Assembly: GCA_028752135.1 (NCBI GenBank)
Contig: CP082782.1
Location: forward strand, 992,001 to 1,056,000
DNA from: Ehrlichia sp028752135
Lineage (GTDB): Bacteria > Pseudomonadota > Alphaproteobacteria > Rickettsiales > Anaplasmataceae
DNA: 64,000 nucleotides
Direction of reading: 5' to 3'
In this document: positions 31,089 to 42,456 of the stretch, one piece after another
Numbering within the stretch: the first letter of the stretch is position 1
Layout of the letters: each line of letters starts with the position of its first letter
Notes under the pieces: generated by a model
Told to the model about the DNA's origin: nothing
The model's input: the letters and a program-made list of their open reading frames with translations, nothing else
Databases searched by the model: none
Translations under genes and position numbers: made by a program

Positions 31089-33056
31089 TTAATCAAACTC
31101 TATAATAACATCGCCAATAGAAACACTATTACCTTCTGAAAATAATATAGATTTAACAACTGCTTTCACATCTGAATATATCACATTTTCCATTTTCATA
31201 GCTTCAATCACCAATAAAGATTGTCCTGGCTGTACTTCTTCACCTTCTTTAACATAGATTTTAACTATCATTCCGGAAATAGGAGAACATACATTATTAG
31301 AACGTACATCTTCTAAACTTACTTCAGGCATTATAGAAAGTAATTTAGACACACAAGGCCTATATACTCCACACAATGCACTCATTGCACTATACCTGAA
31401 CTTATATTTATTTAATTTACTATCAACCTTTACAGAAAAAATCTCTTCATTTACTTGAACTTCTAATATTTTAAAATTTGCATTCCATCTACCTGAAACT
31501 AAATATGTACACTGATTATAAACTGCAAGAACTTTACTATCTTCATATTTAGCATTAACTAGATATTCTTGATTATCAACATAGACGCTCAGTTCTTTAC
31601 TATAATGTAGTTCATTTTCATGCTTACCATACTCATCTTGAAAAAATATATATAATGCAGTCAAAATAAAAAGCTTAGTACAATTCTCTGTTAAAGAATC
31701 TCCCTGAAAACCATTAGAATAAAATTGTTCAATAAATTTCGTATTGATATCTCCAGATATAAATACAGGGTGATGAAATACAGACAATAGAAAATCTATG
31801 TTATTAGCAATACCACCTACATAAAATTCATTCAAATATTTCTGCATAAAGTTAACTGCTTCACCTCTATTATTACCATATGTACAAACTTTAGCAATCA
31901 TAGGATCATAAAACATGCTAACCTCTGCTCCTTCAAATATACCACTATCAATTCTCAAATGATCATTAGGAACAGGAGCAGAATAATAAACAATCCTTCC
32001 ACTAGAAGGTAGAAAATTTTTCATAGGATCTTCTGCATAAACTCTAGCTTCTATAGCTGAGCCAACAAATTTTACATCCTGTTGAGTAAATTTTAGCTTT
32101 TCACCATTAGCAATTCGAATCATTTCTTCAACTATATCAATACCAGTAACAAGTTCCGTAACAGGATGTTCAACTTGTAACCTAGTATTCATTTCTAAAA
32201 AATAAAATTGCTTATTTTGATCAACAATAAATTCAATTGTCCCAGCAGAATAATACCCAACCTTTTTAGTTAAGTTCACACATTGCTCATACATTTTTTG
32301 TCTTGTTTCTTCATCAAGAAACGGACTAGGCGTTTCCTCAATAACTTTTTGATTATAACGTTGTATAGAGCATTCTCTCTCACCCAAACAAACAACATTT
32401 CCATATTTATCAGCTATAACTTGTATTTCAATATGCCTTGGCAATTCAATATATTTTTCAATAAAAATTCTACCATCCCTAAAGTTTTTTGCTGCTTCAT
32501 TTGTTGCAGAGGTAAATGCTTGATCCATCTCATCACTTGATTTCACAACCCTCATACCCTTACCACCACCTCCAGCAGTTGCTTTAATCATTACTGGAAA
32601 TCCTATAGATTTTGCTATTTCTTTTGCTTCAGCAGAAGAATTAACAATTCCCATATATCCAGGAATAATGTTGACTTTTGCAGACTCAGCAATTTTCTTA
32701 GAGGTAATTTTATCAGCCATCATTTTTATTGACGCAGCACTAGGACCAATAAATATAATATTATATTGTTCAAGTTTTTCAGGAAAATCTGCATTTTCAG
32801 ACAGAAATCCATACCCAGGATGTACAGCATCTACACCAGCATTATAAGCCACTTCACAAATCTTTTCCATATTCAAATAACTCTGCGCTACTGGAGCAGG
32901 ACCAATATTGATTGCTTCTTCAGCAGATAAAGTATGTAAAGAATAAACATCTGCATCTGAATATATTGACACACAAGATATTCCCATCTTACGAGCAGTT
33001 TTCATTACTCTACATGCAATTTCACCTCTATTAGCTATTAATATTTTTTTTATCAT
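31089..33056 (-). CDS. pccA: Propionyl/acetyl-CoA carboxylase alpha subunit (biotin carboxylase + BCCP)
   Basis: The 655-residue protein carries a biotin carboxylase ATP-grasp domain (about 1-446) and a C-terminal biotin carrier domain. Visible are IANRGEIACRV at the N-terminus, KATAGGGGKGMR for ATP binding, FIEKYIELPRHIEIQ, ERECSIQRYNQKVIEETPS and FLEMNTRLQVEHPVTE. The biotinyl lysine is in EAMKMEN near residue 620. Full fusion of both domains is typical of propionyl-CoA and related acyl-CoA carboxylase alpha subunits, not of the separate AccC/AccB. It converts propionyl-CoA to methylmalonyl-CoA with a beta subunit (PccB), which is not in the window. It is divergent from rluD. Confidence 0.94.
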   Translation of the reverse strand: MIKKILIANRGEIACRVMKTARKMGISCVSIYSDADVYSLHTLSAEEAINIGPAPVAQSYLNMEKICEVAYNAGVDAVHPGYGFLSENADFPEKLEQYNIIFIGPSAASIKMMADKITSKKIAESAKVNIIPGYMGIVNSSAEAKEIAKSIGFPVMIKATAGGGGKGMRVVKSSDEMDQAFTSATNEAAKNFRDGRIFIEKYIELPRHIEIQVIADKYGNVVCLGERECSIQRYNQKVIEETPSPFLDEETRQKMYEQCVNLTKKVGYYSAGTIEFIVDQNKQFYFLEMNTRLQVEHPVTELVTGIDIVEEMIRIANGEKLKFTQQDVKFVGSAIEARVYAEDPMKNFLPSSGRIVYYSAPVPNDHLRIDSGIFEGAEVSMFYDPMIAKVCTYGNNRGEAVNFMQKYLNEFYVGGIANNIDFLLSVFHHPVFISGDINTKFIEQFYSNGFQGDSLTENCTKLFILTALYIFFQDEYGKHENELHYSKELSVYVDNQEYLVNAKYEDSKVLAVYNQCTYLVSGRWNANFKILEVQVNEEIFSVKVDSKLNKYKFRYSAMSALCGVYRPCVSKLLSIMPEVSLEDVRSNNVCSPISGMIVKIYVKEGEEVQPGQSLLVIEAMKMENVIYSDVKAVVKSILFSEGNSVSIGDVIIEFD

Positions 33057-33215
33057 TTTCTCAAATACTCTCAGTTAAAAGGTAATCTTTATTAACTTTA
33101 AAAATCGCAAAAAAATTTTATCCAGGTCTCACAACACCACAAGCAATATTTCACTACCTTGACTATAATTAGTAACTATAGTATATTACTTAAGCATGAA
33201 TTATAAACTATAAAA

Positions 33216-34190
33216 ATGCTGGAGAAAAAAATTTTTATTAAAAATGGAGAAGAAAATAATAGATTAGATAAATTTATAGCAATAAAATTAAACATATCCC
33301 GTAACAGGGTACAACAATTAATCAAGGACAACAGAATTCTTCTATTTGATACTACTATAAAAGACAATAACCACCTTACAAAAGTAAATGACATATATAA
33401 TATAAACATACCAATAAAAGAAACTAATTCTATAATCATTCCTAATAATAACATACCAATTACAGTTTTATACGAAGATAATGACATAATCATAATCAAC
33501 AAAGCACCTCGAATAACCGTACACCCTGGAGCAGGAACAAACAATGACACATTAGTCAATGCACTAATTGCACATTATGGAAATACTTTAAGTTACATAG
33601 GGAAAGCAACAAGGCCAGGAATTATTCACAGATTAGACAAGGATACCAGTGGGTTAATGGTAATTGCAAAAAATGAAAACTCCTATTATTTTTTATCTGA
33701 TTTACTGCTCAAGAAACAAATCAAAAAAGAATATTTAGCAGTAGTATGGGGACTACCAAATCCAAAAAACAACATTATAAAAAATTACATTGGTACGAAA
33801 CCTCACAATAAAAAAATGATGACTGTTACACATTCAGCACATAAAGGAAAACTTGCTATAACTGAGTACACTACTAAAAAACACTTTAGTAACATAGCAA
33901 GTTTAGTAAGATGCAGAATATATACCGGAAGAACACATCAAATACGTGTACATATGAGCCACATAGGAAATTCTATAATAGGTGATCAAAAATATGGTAA
34001 GAATAATAGTAAAAGTATAAAATATGCAAAACAAAGTAGCATTATTAATACTTTAAAAAGGCAGGCTCTTCATGCACATAAATTAGGATTTATTCACCCC
34101 ACAAAAAACACATATGTAGAATTTCATTCTGATTTTCCAGACGATATACAAATGTTAATAAATGATCTAGAACAACTAAATCAACAATAA
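33216..34190 (+). CDS. rluD: Ribosomal large subunit pseudouridine synthase (RluD/RluC family)
   Basis: The 324-residue protein has an N-terminal S4 RNA-binding domain (DKFIAIKLNISRNRVQQLIKD) and a pseudouridine synthase core with the catalytic HRLDKDTSGLMV (Asp near 142), KKEYLAVVWG, and RTHQIRVHMSHIG. The VHPGAGT block before it fits RluD, which modifies uridines 1911/1915/1917 of helix 69 in 23S rRNA; RluC is the close alternative. The ATG at 33216 begins MLEKKIFIK. It diverges from pccA over 159 bases. Confidence 0.9.
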   Translation: MLEKKIFIKNGEENNRLDKFIAIKLNISRNRVQQLIKDNRILLFDTTIKDNNHLTKVNDIYNINIPIKETNSIIIPNNNIPITVLYEDNDIIIINKAPRITVHPGAGTNNDTLVNALIAHYGNTLSYIGKATRPGIIHRLDKDTSGLMVIAKNENSYYFLSDLLLKKQIKKEYLAVVWGLPNPKNNIIKNYIGTKPHNKKMMTVTHSAHKGKLAITEYTTKKHFSNIASLVRCRIYTGRTHQIRVHMSHIGNSIIGDQKYGKNNSKSIKYAKQSSIINTLKRQALHAHKLGFIHPTKNTYVEFHSDFPDDIQMLINDLEQLNQQ

Positions 34191-35086
34191 ACTTTATATG
34201 AAACTTAATATCAAATTTTCTCATTATATTGATTCAAATACATAATTTATTATAAACTTTTATATATTTCTTTACATTAACTAAACATTAATATACATAT
34301 CTCAAATAATCAATTCTAAACATCACTTAGTAATTACGCATTTTACAATTAATTTTTTATATAAACTTATATACACAATACCTTATAAGCAGTAGCCATA
34401 TGTTGCTACAATAAGTAAATAACTAACCTATAACTTATTAAACACGCAACACATATTACTAAGCATAGCGATACTAACCCATGTGGAATCTTAGTGATTT
34501 ATATTTATGGTATACTACTCCATATACTTTTCATTATTTCTTCAATACAAAGTCCATATCTTTACTTTTACAGCTCAAGATTAAGTATATTTCCAACATA
34601 TAATCTACCATGAACTTTAGTATCTCAAGTTTTACCTTTATAGTATAAATTTACAAATAGCTGTAATACAAGTGTTTATTCATTAGGTAAATAATTTTTA
34701 TTCAATGTTTTATTATTCCTTACTTCTGTAACTCAACACTAAAGTATATTTTTACAGATACAATTTACTACAAATTCTTACATTCTACTTCAAATTTTCA
34801 CTTGTACAGCATAACACTTACATACAATTACGCGCATAAAGTTCATTTATTGAGTCAATACATTTAAATGCTTTCTTGTCTTATGTTTTACTATCTTTTG
34901 CAGATACATTTTAAATAATCAATCGTACTATTTTAACTATTATACGCAGCCAGATATAACAACATTCTATTATTTTTTATATACTTAATAGAGACTATAA
35001 ATTATGACTGTTGTATAGAAAAGATCCATGCTATAAACAACAATCTATGTTTTATAGATTTTAATTGCTAAACTTTGAGGTTTTAT
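34191..35086. other. Long AT-rich spacer between rluD and lysA
   Basis: Nearly 900 bases with no gene, RNA or clear repeat that I can support. Short open frames have poor composition. The last bases hold TGAGG (35076-35080), the ribosome binding site for lysA. Confidence 0.45.
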
Positions 35087-36352
35087 ATGTTTTTTCTTGC
35101 TCAGCAATTTTTTCAGTATAAACACAATATACTCAATATAGAAAATGTAAATGTATTAGATATTGCAAAAAATATAGGAACCCCTGTTTACTGTTACTCA
35201 TTAAATGCAATAAAAAGTAATTATAAACAATTTCAAGATAACTTACCCCCTAACTCCATAATATGTTATGCAGTAAAATCAAACTCCAACCTATCTATTC
35301 TAAGCCTTCTAAGCTCACTTGGAGCTGGAGCGGATGTTGTATCTGAAGGAGAAATACGTCGCGCTATTGCAGCTGGAATTTCACCAACTAAAATAGTTTT
35401 TTCTGGAGTAGGAAAAACTGAACAAGAAATAAATTTTGCACTAGATAATAGAATATTACAACTCAATGTAGAATCTATTGAAGAGTTATCACTTATCAAT
35501 AAAATTGCATGCCAGAAAAATATAATAGCACTAGTATCTATAAGAATTAATCCAAATATCAGTGCAGATACAAATGATAAAATTACAACAGGATTAAAAA
35601 TTAATAAATTTGGAATACCAGAAGAACTACTTGATCAAGTACTTAATAACAACTTTATAGGCATCAGAATAACAGGAATTTCTGTACATATAGGATCACA
35701 AATTTCTAACTTACACATATTTCAAAAAACAATCGATAAAATTAAAAAGATAGTAAAAAACTTTGAACAACACAATATTCAAATAGCAAGAGTAGATCTT
35801 GGTGGTGGACTTGGAATACCATATAACAACTCAGATACATTCCCAACAATTAAAGAATATGCAAGTTTGTTGAAAAATAATTTTGAAAAGGAAAATTATC
35901 AGATTATATGTGAACCAGGAAGAGCATTAATAGGAAATACAGGGATATTATTAGCTAAAGTATTATATCATAAAAATAACCAAGAAAAAAAGCATCTAAT
36001 ATTAGACACTGGCATGAATGATCTCATACGCCCAGCACTATACAATGCTGAACATACAATAATACCAGTAGTCATCTCGTCAACACCAATAGAATCATTT
36101 GATATAGTAGGTCCAATATGTGAATCTGACGACACTTTTGCATACAATTATCACATAAACGACTTACAAAACGGAGAAATAGTAGCAATATGTACAACTG
36201 GTGCTTATGGATCGTCAATGTCAAGTAACTATAATTCCAGATTACTAGTACCTGAAGTCATTGTTAACAAAAATAGTTATAATATTATTCGCCATCGTCA
36301 AACCTATGAAGATATGTTAAAAAATGAAGTTATCTTAAAATTTAATAAATAA
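35087..36352 (+). CDS. lysA: Diaminopimelate decarboxylase
   Basis: LysA removes carbon dioxide from meso-diaminopimelate to make lysine with pyridoxal phosphate. The product is 421 residues from ATG 35087. An earlier in-frame TTG at 35075 is possible but lies on top of the GAGG ribosome binding site, so ATG is preferred. Visible motifs are PVYCYSLNAI, ICYAVKSNSN (PLP lysine), the HIGSQI and DLGGGLGIPY blocks and EPGRALIG. The second-subunit signature GPICESDDTFAY contains the active-site cysteine, and NGEIVAICTTGAYGSSMSSNYN is also present. All catalytic residues look intact. It stands alone between long spacers. Confidence 0.95.
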   Translation: MFFLAQQFFQYKHNILNIENVNVLDIAKNIGTPVYCYSLNAIKSNYKQFQDNLPPNSIICYAVKSNSNLSILSLLSSLGAGADVVSEGEIRRAIAAGISPTKIVFSGVGKTEQEINFALDNRILQLNVESIEELSLINKIACQKNIIALVSIRINPNISADTNDKITTGLKINKFGIPEELLDQVLNNNFIGIRITGISVHIGSQISNLHIFQKTIDKIKKIVKNFEQHNIQIARVDLGGGLGIPYNNSDTFPTIKEYASLLKNNFEKENYQIICEPGRALIGNTGILLAKVLYHKNNQEKKHLILDTGMNDLIRPALYNAEHTIIPVVISSTPIESFDIVGPICESDDTFAYNYHINDLQNGEIVAICTTGAYGSSMSSNYNSRLLVPEVIVNKNSYNIIRHRQTYEDMLKNEVILKFNK

Positions 36353-37250
36353 ATATCATATTTATTGTATGTAGTATAAACTTTGAGTATTTCATACATA
36401 GTCAATATCGCATAGTTATAATATTAATATCACACCTCAAACTTATGAAAATACCTTAACTTGAGCGGCTAGCATTTTATATACAGTTAATAATATATAT
36501 ATTATCCTCCATCATAAATTAGTGAATGTATGTAAGATGAGATTAAAATTAGCAGCTAAAATGTACTACTACATAAATATCCATAACTTTAGCTATTATG
36601 TAAGTCACAGAAAATTTAATATACAATAACTTAAAAATGGCTATTTGAATCTTGATTTAACAAATATTAGTATTTCTTGTATGATATATTATAAGGTCCA
36701 ATAACAAAAAATAAATTTTATAATTATGAAATTTAAGCATCTTTCATGAATTTAGAAAATAAAATATTATAAAACTGCAAAAACATGATATGTTATATTT
36801 CTATAAAAACTCATTTTCGCTTAATCATAACAATGTTTTAAATATTGAATAATTTATACTGTTATTTATACTTAATTACTAATTAATCTTATAATTAAAC
36901 ACTTATTGTTATATCATATAACTATAAGTTTATACTTATCAAAATTTTCAAATCTATTAATTTCTAAATGAAGCCTTTAATATATAAATAAAATATACAA
37001 AAAGCATATTATTTCAGACAAATAGAATATTAACTTGAAAAATAAAGTATTATTTTTCTTTATTAAAATACTGAACATATTATAAGACACATTATCTATC
37101 TAACTAAACCAAAAAGCAAGAACTTATAAAATATTTTGCTAACACAGATATTTCAATCTACAAAGGGACTATACTTAAAAACCCCATATGTAAGATTATT
37201 AAACTAAAAACATTCAATAAGTTATGGTTCGAACTTAATTGTCATAGAGA
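36353..37250. other. Long AT-rich spacer between lysA and rpmB
   Basis: About 900 bases where lysA and rpmB converge. No gene, RNA or clear terminator is recognised. Confidence 0.45.
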
Positions 37251-37553
37251 CTATAAAGAAGCTTTAACACGCTTTACCATAGCACTCTTGACCATTTTTC
37301 TAATTTTTTGGGCTTTATCAGTCAATTTTCTTGATGACGTATTAAGTAAATATAAATCAAAACCACCTTTATAGTCTATTGTCCTTAAAGTCCTACTAGA
37401 TACTTTAAGCTTAAACTTCCTATTTAAAACATCACTTAGTAGAGTAACATTATGCAGATTTACTAAATAAGTTCTCTTAGTTTTACGATTAGAGTGTGAT
37501 ACTTTATTTCCAAAAGACTTAGCCTGACCTGTAATATCACAAACCCTACTCAT
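37251..37553 (-). CDS. rpmB: 50S ribosomal protein L28
   Basis: The 100-residue protein begins MSRVCDITGQAK and continues GNKVSHSNRKTKRTYLVNLH, the usual L28 N-terminus. The middle LKVSSRTLRTIDYKGGFDLYLL and basic tail complete the family pattern. The length fits alphaproteobacterial L28, which is longer than the 78-residue E. coli form. It is alone, without rpmG beside it. Its short length and strong conservation make the call safe. Confidence 0.96.
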   Translation of the reverse strand: MSRVCDITGQAKSFGNKVSHSNRKTKRTYLVNLHNVTLLSDVLNRKFKLKVSSRTLRTIDYKGGFDLYLLNTSSRKLTDKAQKIRKMVKSAMVKRVKASL

Positions 37554-38008
37554 TTTACAACCTTAAAACCCTAATAACAGTTGCTTATTATAACAACATC
37601 GTAACATTAGTCAAATATAAATCTCAATTCCCCAAAACTATGAAAATATAAACAAAAAATTTTTTATGTATCAACAGCACATAATAATAAAATTGCATTT
37701 AACACACCAACAGTCATTATTCTAAGTCAACTTTTTACAAGATTTACAGTAGCATGCTTATAAAGCAATCAACTATCCATAATAAGCATTATAGAAATCT
37801 AACTTTATCATGATTCAATTGAACTTTCTGTATTCTACGATAGAGCATAACATAATACATTAGCATTAAAACATTACATTAGTCATACCAACATTACCAA
37901 AACAGTAAAACTCTATATTATTTGTTCTCTAATAATACAAAATGATATTACTTACTTATAATAAAGCTACTAATTCTGTATATTAAATCTAATCTTATAC
38001 ACAATTAA
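37554..38008. other. Spacer between rpmB and priA
   Basis: About 455 AT-rich bases between the start of rpmB and the stop of priA; presumably contains the rpmB promoter. No feature can be fixed. Confidence 0.45.
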
Positions 38009-39984
38009 CTACATAAAATTCACTGGATCAACATCAATAGTAACCTTTACTCGGTTTACTTTTGTATAATACTCTTTATATTTAGCAAGTAACTTTTGTA
38101 TCATAACATTATTTTGTACCTTAATTAAAATTCTATATCTATACTGTTTGTTTAAAAAACTTATAGGGGCCGGAGCTGGACCAAGAACAGTTAAAGTATT
38201 TGGTAGATTTTTCACTATTTGTTGAGATGTATTTATTACTTTTACTTCATCCTTCCCACTAATTATTATACTTATTAGTCTCGTATATGGAGGCATATTT
38301 GCTAATAATCTAGATTCAAGTTCCAAGTTATAAAATAATTCACGATTATAACATGCTAATGATGTTATTAAAGGATTACTTGCATCATAAGTTTGTAATA
38401 CTACTTCACCTTTATCCACAAATCTACCAGAACGTCCTGATACTTGATGTAATAATTGATACGTTCTTTCAGTAGCTCGTAAATCACTATTATTTAATCC
38501 TAAATCAGCATCTATTACACCAACTAATGTTAATTTAGGAAAATTATGTCCTTTTGCTATTATTTGAGTACCAATAATAACATTAACTTCTCCATGCATT
38601 ATCAAATCAATTGTAACATTGATATCTTTATTACTAATATCACTACTTATAACTGCAATTTTAGCATCTGGTATTAGTGCAGCTATTTCTTCTGCTACTT
38701 TTTCCACTCCTATTCCATAAGATATAAAAGATGATTTATCTAAACAATTACTACATTCATCTTGTACTGAACAAGAATAACCACAATAATGACACAACAG
38801 TACATTCTTTTTTTATGCTCTACAAGCCATGTTGCACAATTTTTACAATGCATTTTAAATCCACAAGCTCTACATAATCTTAATTTTGCATACCCACGAC
38901 GATTTAGAAAAAGCATTACTTGATCCTGTCTCTGCAGGGCTTCTAACATATTATTATAAAGTTCGTACGATAACCATTTATTTACCATCTTGCTTTTACA
39001 TAAATCAACAATCTTAACTGACGGTAATTTAGCACTCCCAAACCTTTTCGTTAATTTTACATGATAATACTGAGACTTCAGTACATTGCTAACTGCCTCT
39101 AAAGAAGGAGTAGCTGAAGATAAAATTATTGGTATATTAAGCTGCTTTGCTAATACGATAGACATATCACGTGCATTATAAATTACTCCACAATCTTGCT
39201 TAAATGATGAATCATGCTCTTCATCGATAATAATCATCTTAAGATTCTTATATGGTAAAAATAAAGCAGATCTTGCACCTATTATAATTGAAGAATGCCC
39301 ATAAGCTATCGACAACCAATATTCTTTACGACTCTTTAATTTTAAGTTTGAATGCCATTCTATCGGATAATAACCATCAAAATAATGCTTTATACGTCTT
39401 ATTAACTGTAATGTTAACACTATTTCTGGAAGCAAAATTAATACTTGTGCAGTCTTATCTTTTCTAACTAACTCACGTATAACTTCACAATAAACTTCTG
39501 TTTTACCGGAACCAGTTTCTCCATCCAGTACTACAACTGAGTAATTTGATATTTTATCAATAATACTATTATAAGCAATTTTTTGTTCATCAGATAAATC
39601 AATACGAATATTACTACATTTGGTACCCTCTTCTGGAGAAAACTTAAGTTTATTAAAAGATTTAACATTTACTACATTACTCAATACCATCTTTAATACT
39701 AACCCAGTAGGAACAATATTATAATCACTGACCCATTTTATAAAATTAAGCAACGTAACATTAATTCTCGGCAAAAAACTTTTAGAATTTATAATTTTCA
39801 ACTGTGATATATCTACCTTGCAATCTAATGGAATTGCATCACTTATCCTTAATATTACACCAACTAAAAGTCTACTCCCAAAAGGCACAAGAACATATTC
39901 ACCCACAAGAAAAGATTCGTTTTCCGGAACCTTATAATAAAACGTATTATTAATAGGCACTGGAAGTAAGACTTCAGCTATCAT
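38009..39984 (-). pseudogene. priA: Primosomal helicase PriA, frameshifted at an A7 run
   Basis: PriA restarts stalled replication forks. The first frame (39984 to about 38808) reads the N-terminal DNA-binding domain, Walker A GETGSGKTEVY near 156, the DEEH box near 254, and the first zinc cysteines (CRACGFKMHCKNC near 371-384). At minus-strand A7 (38808-38814, after VEH) the frame changes. The second frame, from a TTG at 38797, holds the rest: CHYCGYSCSVQDECSNC, GTQIIAKGHNFP (motif V), LHQVSGRSGR (motif VI) and the C-terminal domain. Adding one A (A7 to A8) restores a continuous zinc-binding region and about 658 codons. A sequencing error, a real mutation or slippage rescue are all possible. 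Helicase motifs remain intact. Confidence 0.85.
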
Positions 39985-40517
39985 CTATATTAATCAAATA
40001 ATAGAGTTATTTTTATTATAGCAAAATAATTAGATTTACATACTGCCTATAAATCTATTTTTTGTTTTCTATGTTCAAAAAATACACATCTTTCTCAATC
40101 TAACGTATTATATTCTTCATCAAACATTTTGAATATATGCTGCAATATTACAGAAAACCAGTTGCTAAATTTTCTCAACATTAAAACCTTTAATATTTTA
40201 CAACGTCAGTAAGATAATTATACACAATTCTTCGATATTCTCGTAATTGAAGTGTTAATTACTTGATATCAATCAATAAACTTGCATAATACCTAACCCA
40301 AAAACTAGTTAAGCATAGTGTCTATAATTTATTAAAATTTAGCTCTAAATAAAAAATTGCTCTTTATATATATTCAAATATCATATACAACATTTAGCTA
40401 TTTAATATTGCATCCACTTATTATTTTTTCATTTTTACTATACAATAATACTTCAGTATTCATTGATCAATCTATACTCATGCAACACTTTATCATAAAA
40501 ATATCTACTGAAAATTT
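39985..40517. other. Spacer between priA and a C26 family gene
   Basis: About 530 AT-rich bases. A small plus-strand open frame (40357-40629) overlaps the next gene antisense and is not taken as a gene. Nothing else is seen. Confidence 0.45.
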
Positions 40518-41492
40518 TCAATCACGAAAAAGGAAATCCTTAATTATTGCATCTGCAATTAGAAGTGATACATTTCTATCAGTACCATCAGATTTTTCTT
40601 TACCATTAATCATTAAATACTCGGGATGAAACTGTAAATGAATATTACCATACTTATCTTCAATTCCTTCGATAATTCCATCTTCTGATAAAGCAATAAT
40701 TTTATATCCTAAATTATACATTTTTGTAATATTTTCTATATGATTATTAATTGCTTCTGAGTGTGCATCTGGAAAATATACTACTTGTTTTTTAGACAAT
40801 CCATTATTTAAATTACCAATGATATTCGATAGTCTACTGCCAGGGGAAATAATTATTTTGTGTAAATTAGCATCTACATTTCTAGGATTAGGCATCGAAA
40901 TAACATGTGATTTCACTGTAGGATGAGAAGTAATCATATTTTCCACTCTTGTAATTTCAATACCATTTGCATGCATTATACCTTGTAGACCTCCACATAT
41001 ACCAAGAAGATGTATACATTGATTTTTGCTAATAACTTTAACAACAGCGTTGGTAATTAATTGCCTGTGTGAAGAAGGAGCAATCGGTAAAGAACTGATA
41101 TTATAATAGTTACCAGGTATCAATATTCTGCTAATATTATTTTGCTCTATAAATCTTGCAACAACACTCTCTATAATATCATATCGTGATATTTTATAAC
41201 TTTTCTCATAAGTTTCATTGGCTTTAACTATTTCATCTCTAGCTAATTTCATAATTACATTATAATCCATCAAAATTACACGAACCCCATAACCCTGAAG
41301 TAATTGTGTAATCTCCTTAGCTGTTTTATATTCATTAGGATAACTGACAAACTCAGTAGACAATAGTCCAACTACTATATCTTTTTGATTATATTTTACA
41401 CAATCTGCTGATACCGTTTTATATGGTATAACCAATATAGTAAGCAATAAAATTACTGATATAAAATTTTTCATCCTACATATAAATCTCAT
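40518..41492 (-). CDS. Exported class I glutamine amidotransferase-like (C26) protein
   Basis: The protein has a signal-like N-terminus (FISVILLLTILVIP) and a class I glutamine amidotransferase fold. The nucleophile Cys is in GICGGLQGIMHANG (near residue 170), and the His and Glu are in LQFHPEYL near 300. The family includes gamma-glutamyl-gamma-aminobutyrate hydrolases (peptidase C26). An export signal is unusual for that enzyme, so the substrate may be peptidoglycan- or gamma-glutamyl-related; this is not shown. ATG 41492 follows AGAGGG and is preferred over a GTG at 41513 and ATG 41474. Length is then 324 residues. It stands between priA and hemD. Confidence 0.8.
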   Translation of the reverse strand: MRFICRMKNFISVILLLTILVIPYKTVSADCVKYNQKDIVVGLLSTEFVSYPNEYKTAKEITQLLQGYGVRVILMDYNVIMKLARDEIVKANETYEKSYKISRYDIIESVVARFIEQNNISRILIPGNYYNISSLPIAPSSHRQLITNAVVKVISKNQCIHLLGICGGLQGIMHANGIEITRVENMITSHPTVKSHVISMPNPRNVDANLHKIIISPGSRLSNIIGNLNNGLSKKQVVYFPDAHSEAINNHIENITKMYNLGYKIIALSEDGIIEGIEDKYGNIHLQFHPEYLMINGKEKSDGTDRNVSLLIADAIIKDFLFRD

Positions 41493-41742
41493 ATTATACA
41501 CCCTCTGCAACACAAATGTAATTGATCATTAATAATCCAATCAAGATAATAACTAATATTAATAACTTACTACTAAATTAGTCCAATATAAAATAATAAT
41601 TGCTGATAATACAATAATGATCATTACCTTTACTAAACCAATATTTCAAATTTCTTGACGACCTTTTAAATTTAAATATTAGATTGATTATCTATATATG
41701 CTATATGCTAATATTTTTTAGGAACTATACACTACCTATTAT

Positions 41743-42456
41743 ATGAAGTCCTTACTAGTTACACGACCAAAAGAAGACTCTTTAAAAATAAAAGAATATT
41801 TAAGCAAAATAGGATTCAATGTCTATATTGAACCAATGTTTTCAATAAAACACTTAAGAGCTAAAATAGATGTAGAAGATTTCGATTTTATAATATCCAC
41901 AAGTCAGCATAGCATAATTGCTTTAAGTAAAATCACCAAAAATAGGAATAAACTTATTATTACTGCTGGCCATAATACAATGCAAATTGGAGAGAAATTA
42001 GGTTTTACATCTATAAAATCATTCAACAATAATGTAAATGGCATTATATCATATTTAAAACATTACAATGGAAATAATGTACTATACATAAGAGGAAAAG
42101 AGATTACATGTAATCTCAAGAATATGTTTATTAACCGCATAAAAAATTTCCAAGAAGTTATCGTATATAACACAATAGACAGAAAATATTTCAGTAAGAA
42201 TTGTTATAATTTACTATTACAAGACAAGATATCAGCTATATTATTCTATTCCTCAAGAACTGCAGATATATTCATCGAATTAATAAAAAAGCATAATATG
42301 GAACATAAAGCAGCAAGTATCATCATATATGTCATTAGCAATAAAGTTGCAGAAACTGCAAAAAAAATCTGTTGGAAAAATATAAAGATTTCTGATAACC
42401 CAACAAATCAATCATTATTGTCATTAATTGCTTCTAGTACACTAGTAAAAGAATGA
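41743..42456 (+). CDS. hemD: Uroporphyrinogen-III synthase
   Basis: HemD cyclises hydroxymethylbilane to uroporphyrinogen III on the haem path. The sequence is poorly conserved as usual, but the pattern is typical: KSLLVTRPKEDSLKIKEYL at the N-terminus, FDFIISTSQHSI, NVLYIRGKEI, and AILFYSSRTADIFIELIKKH followed by IIYVISNKVAETAKK. The 237-residue length fits. No hemC is adjacent. Family call rests on these blocks and gene size rather than invariant residues. Confidence 0.88.
   Translation: MKSLLVTRPKEDSLKIKEYLSKIGFNVYIEPMFSIKHLRAKIDVEDFDFIISTSQHSIIALSKITKNRNKLIITAGHNTMQIGEKLGFTSIKSFNNNVNGIISYLKHYNGNNVLYIRGKEITCNLKNMFINRIKNFQEVIVYNTIDRKYFSKNCYNLLLQDKISAILFYSSRTADIFIELIKKHNMEHKAASIIIYVISNKVAETAKKICWKNIKISDNPTNQSLLSLIASSTLVKE

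Noticed and set aside
40357..40629. Plus-strand frame of 90 codons between priA and the C26 gene
   Set aside because: It overlaps the C26 gene antisense and its product is compositionally biased with no recognisable motif.
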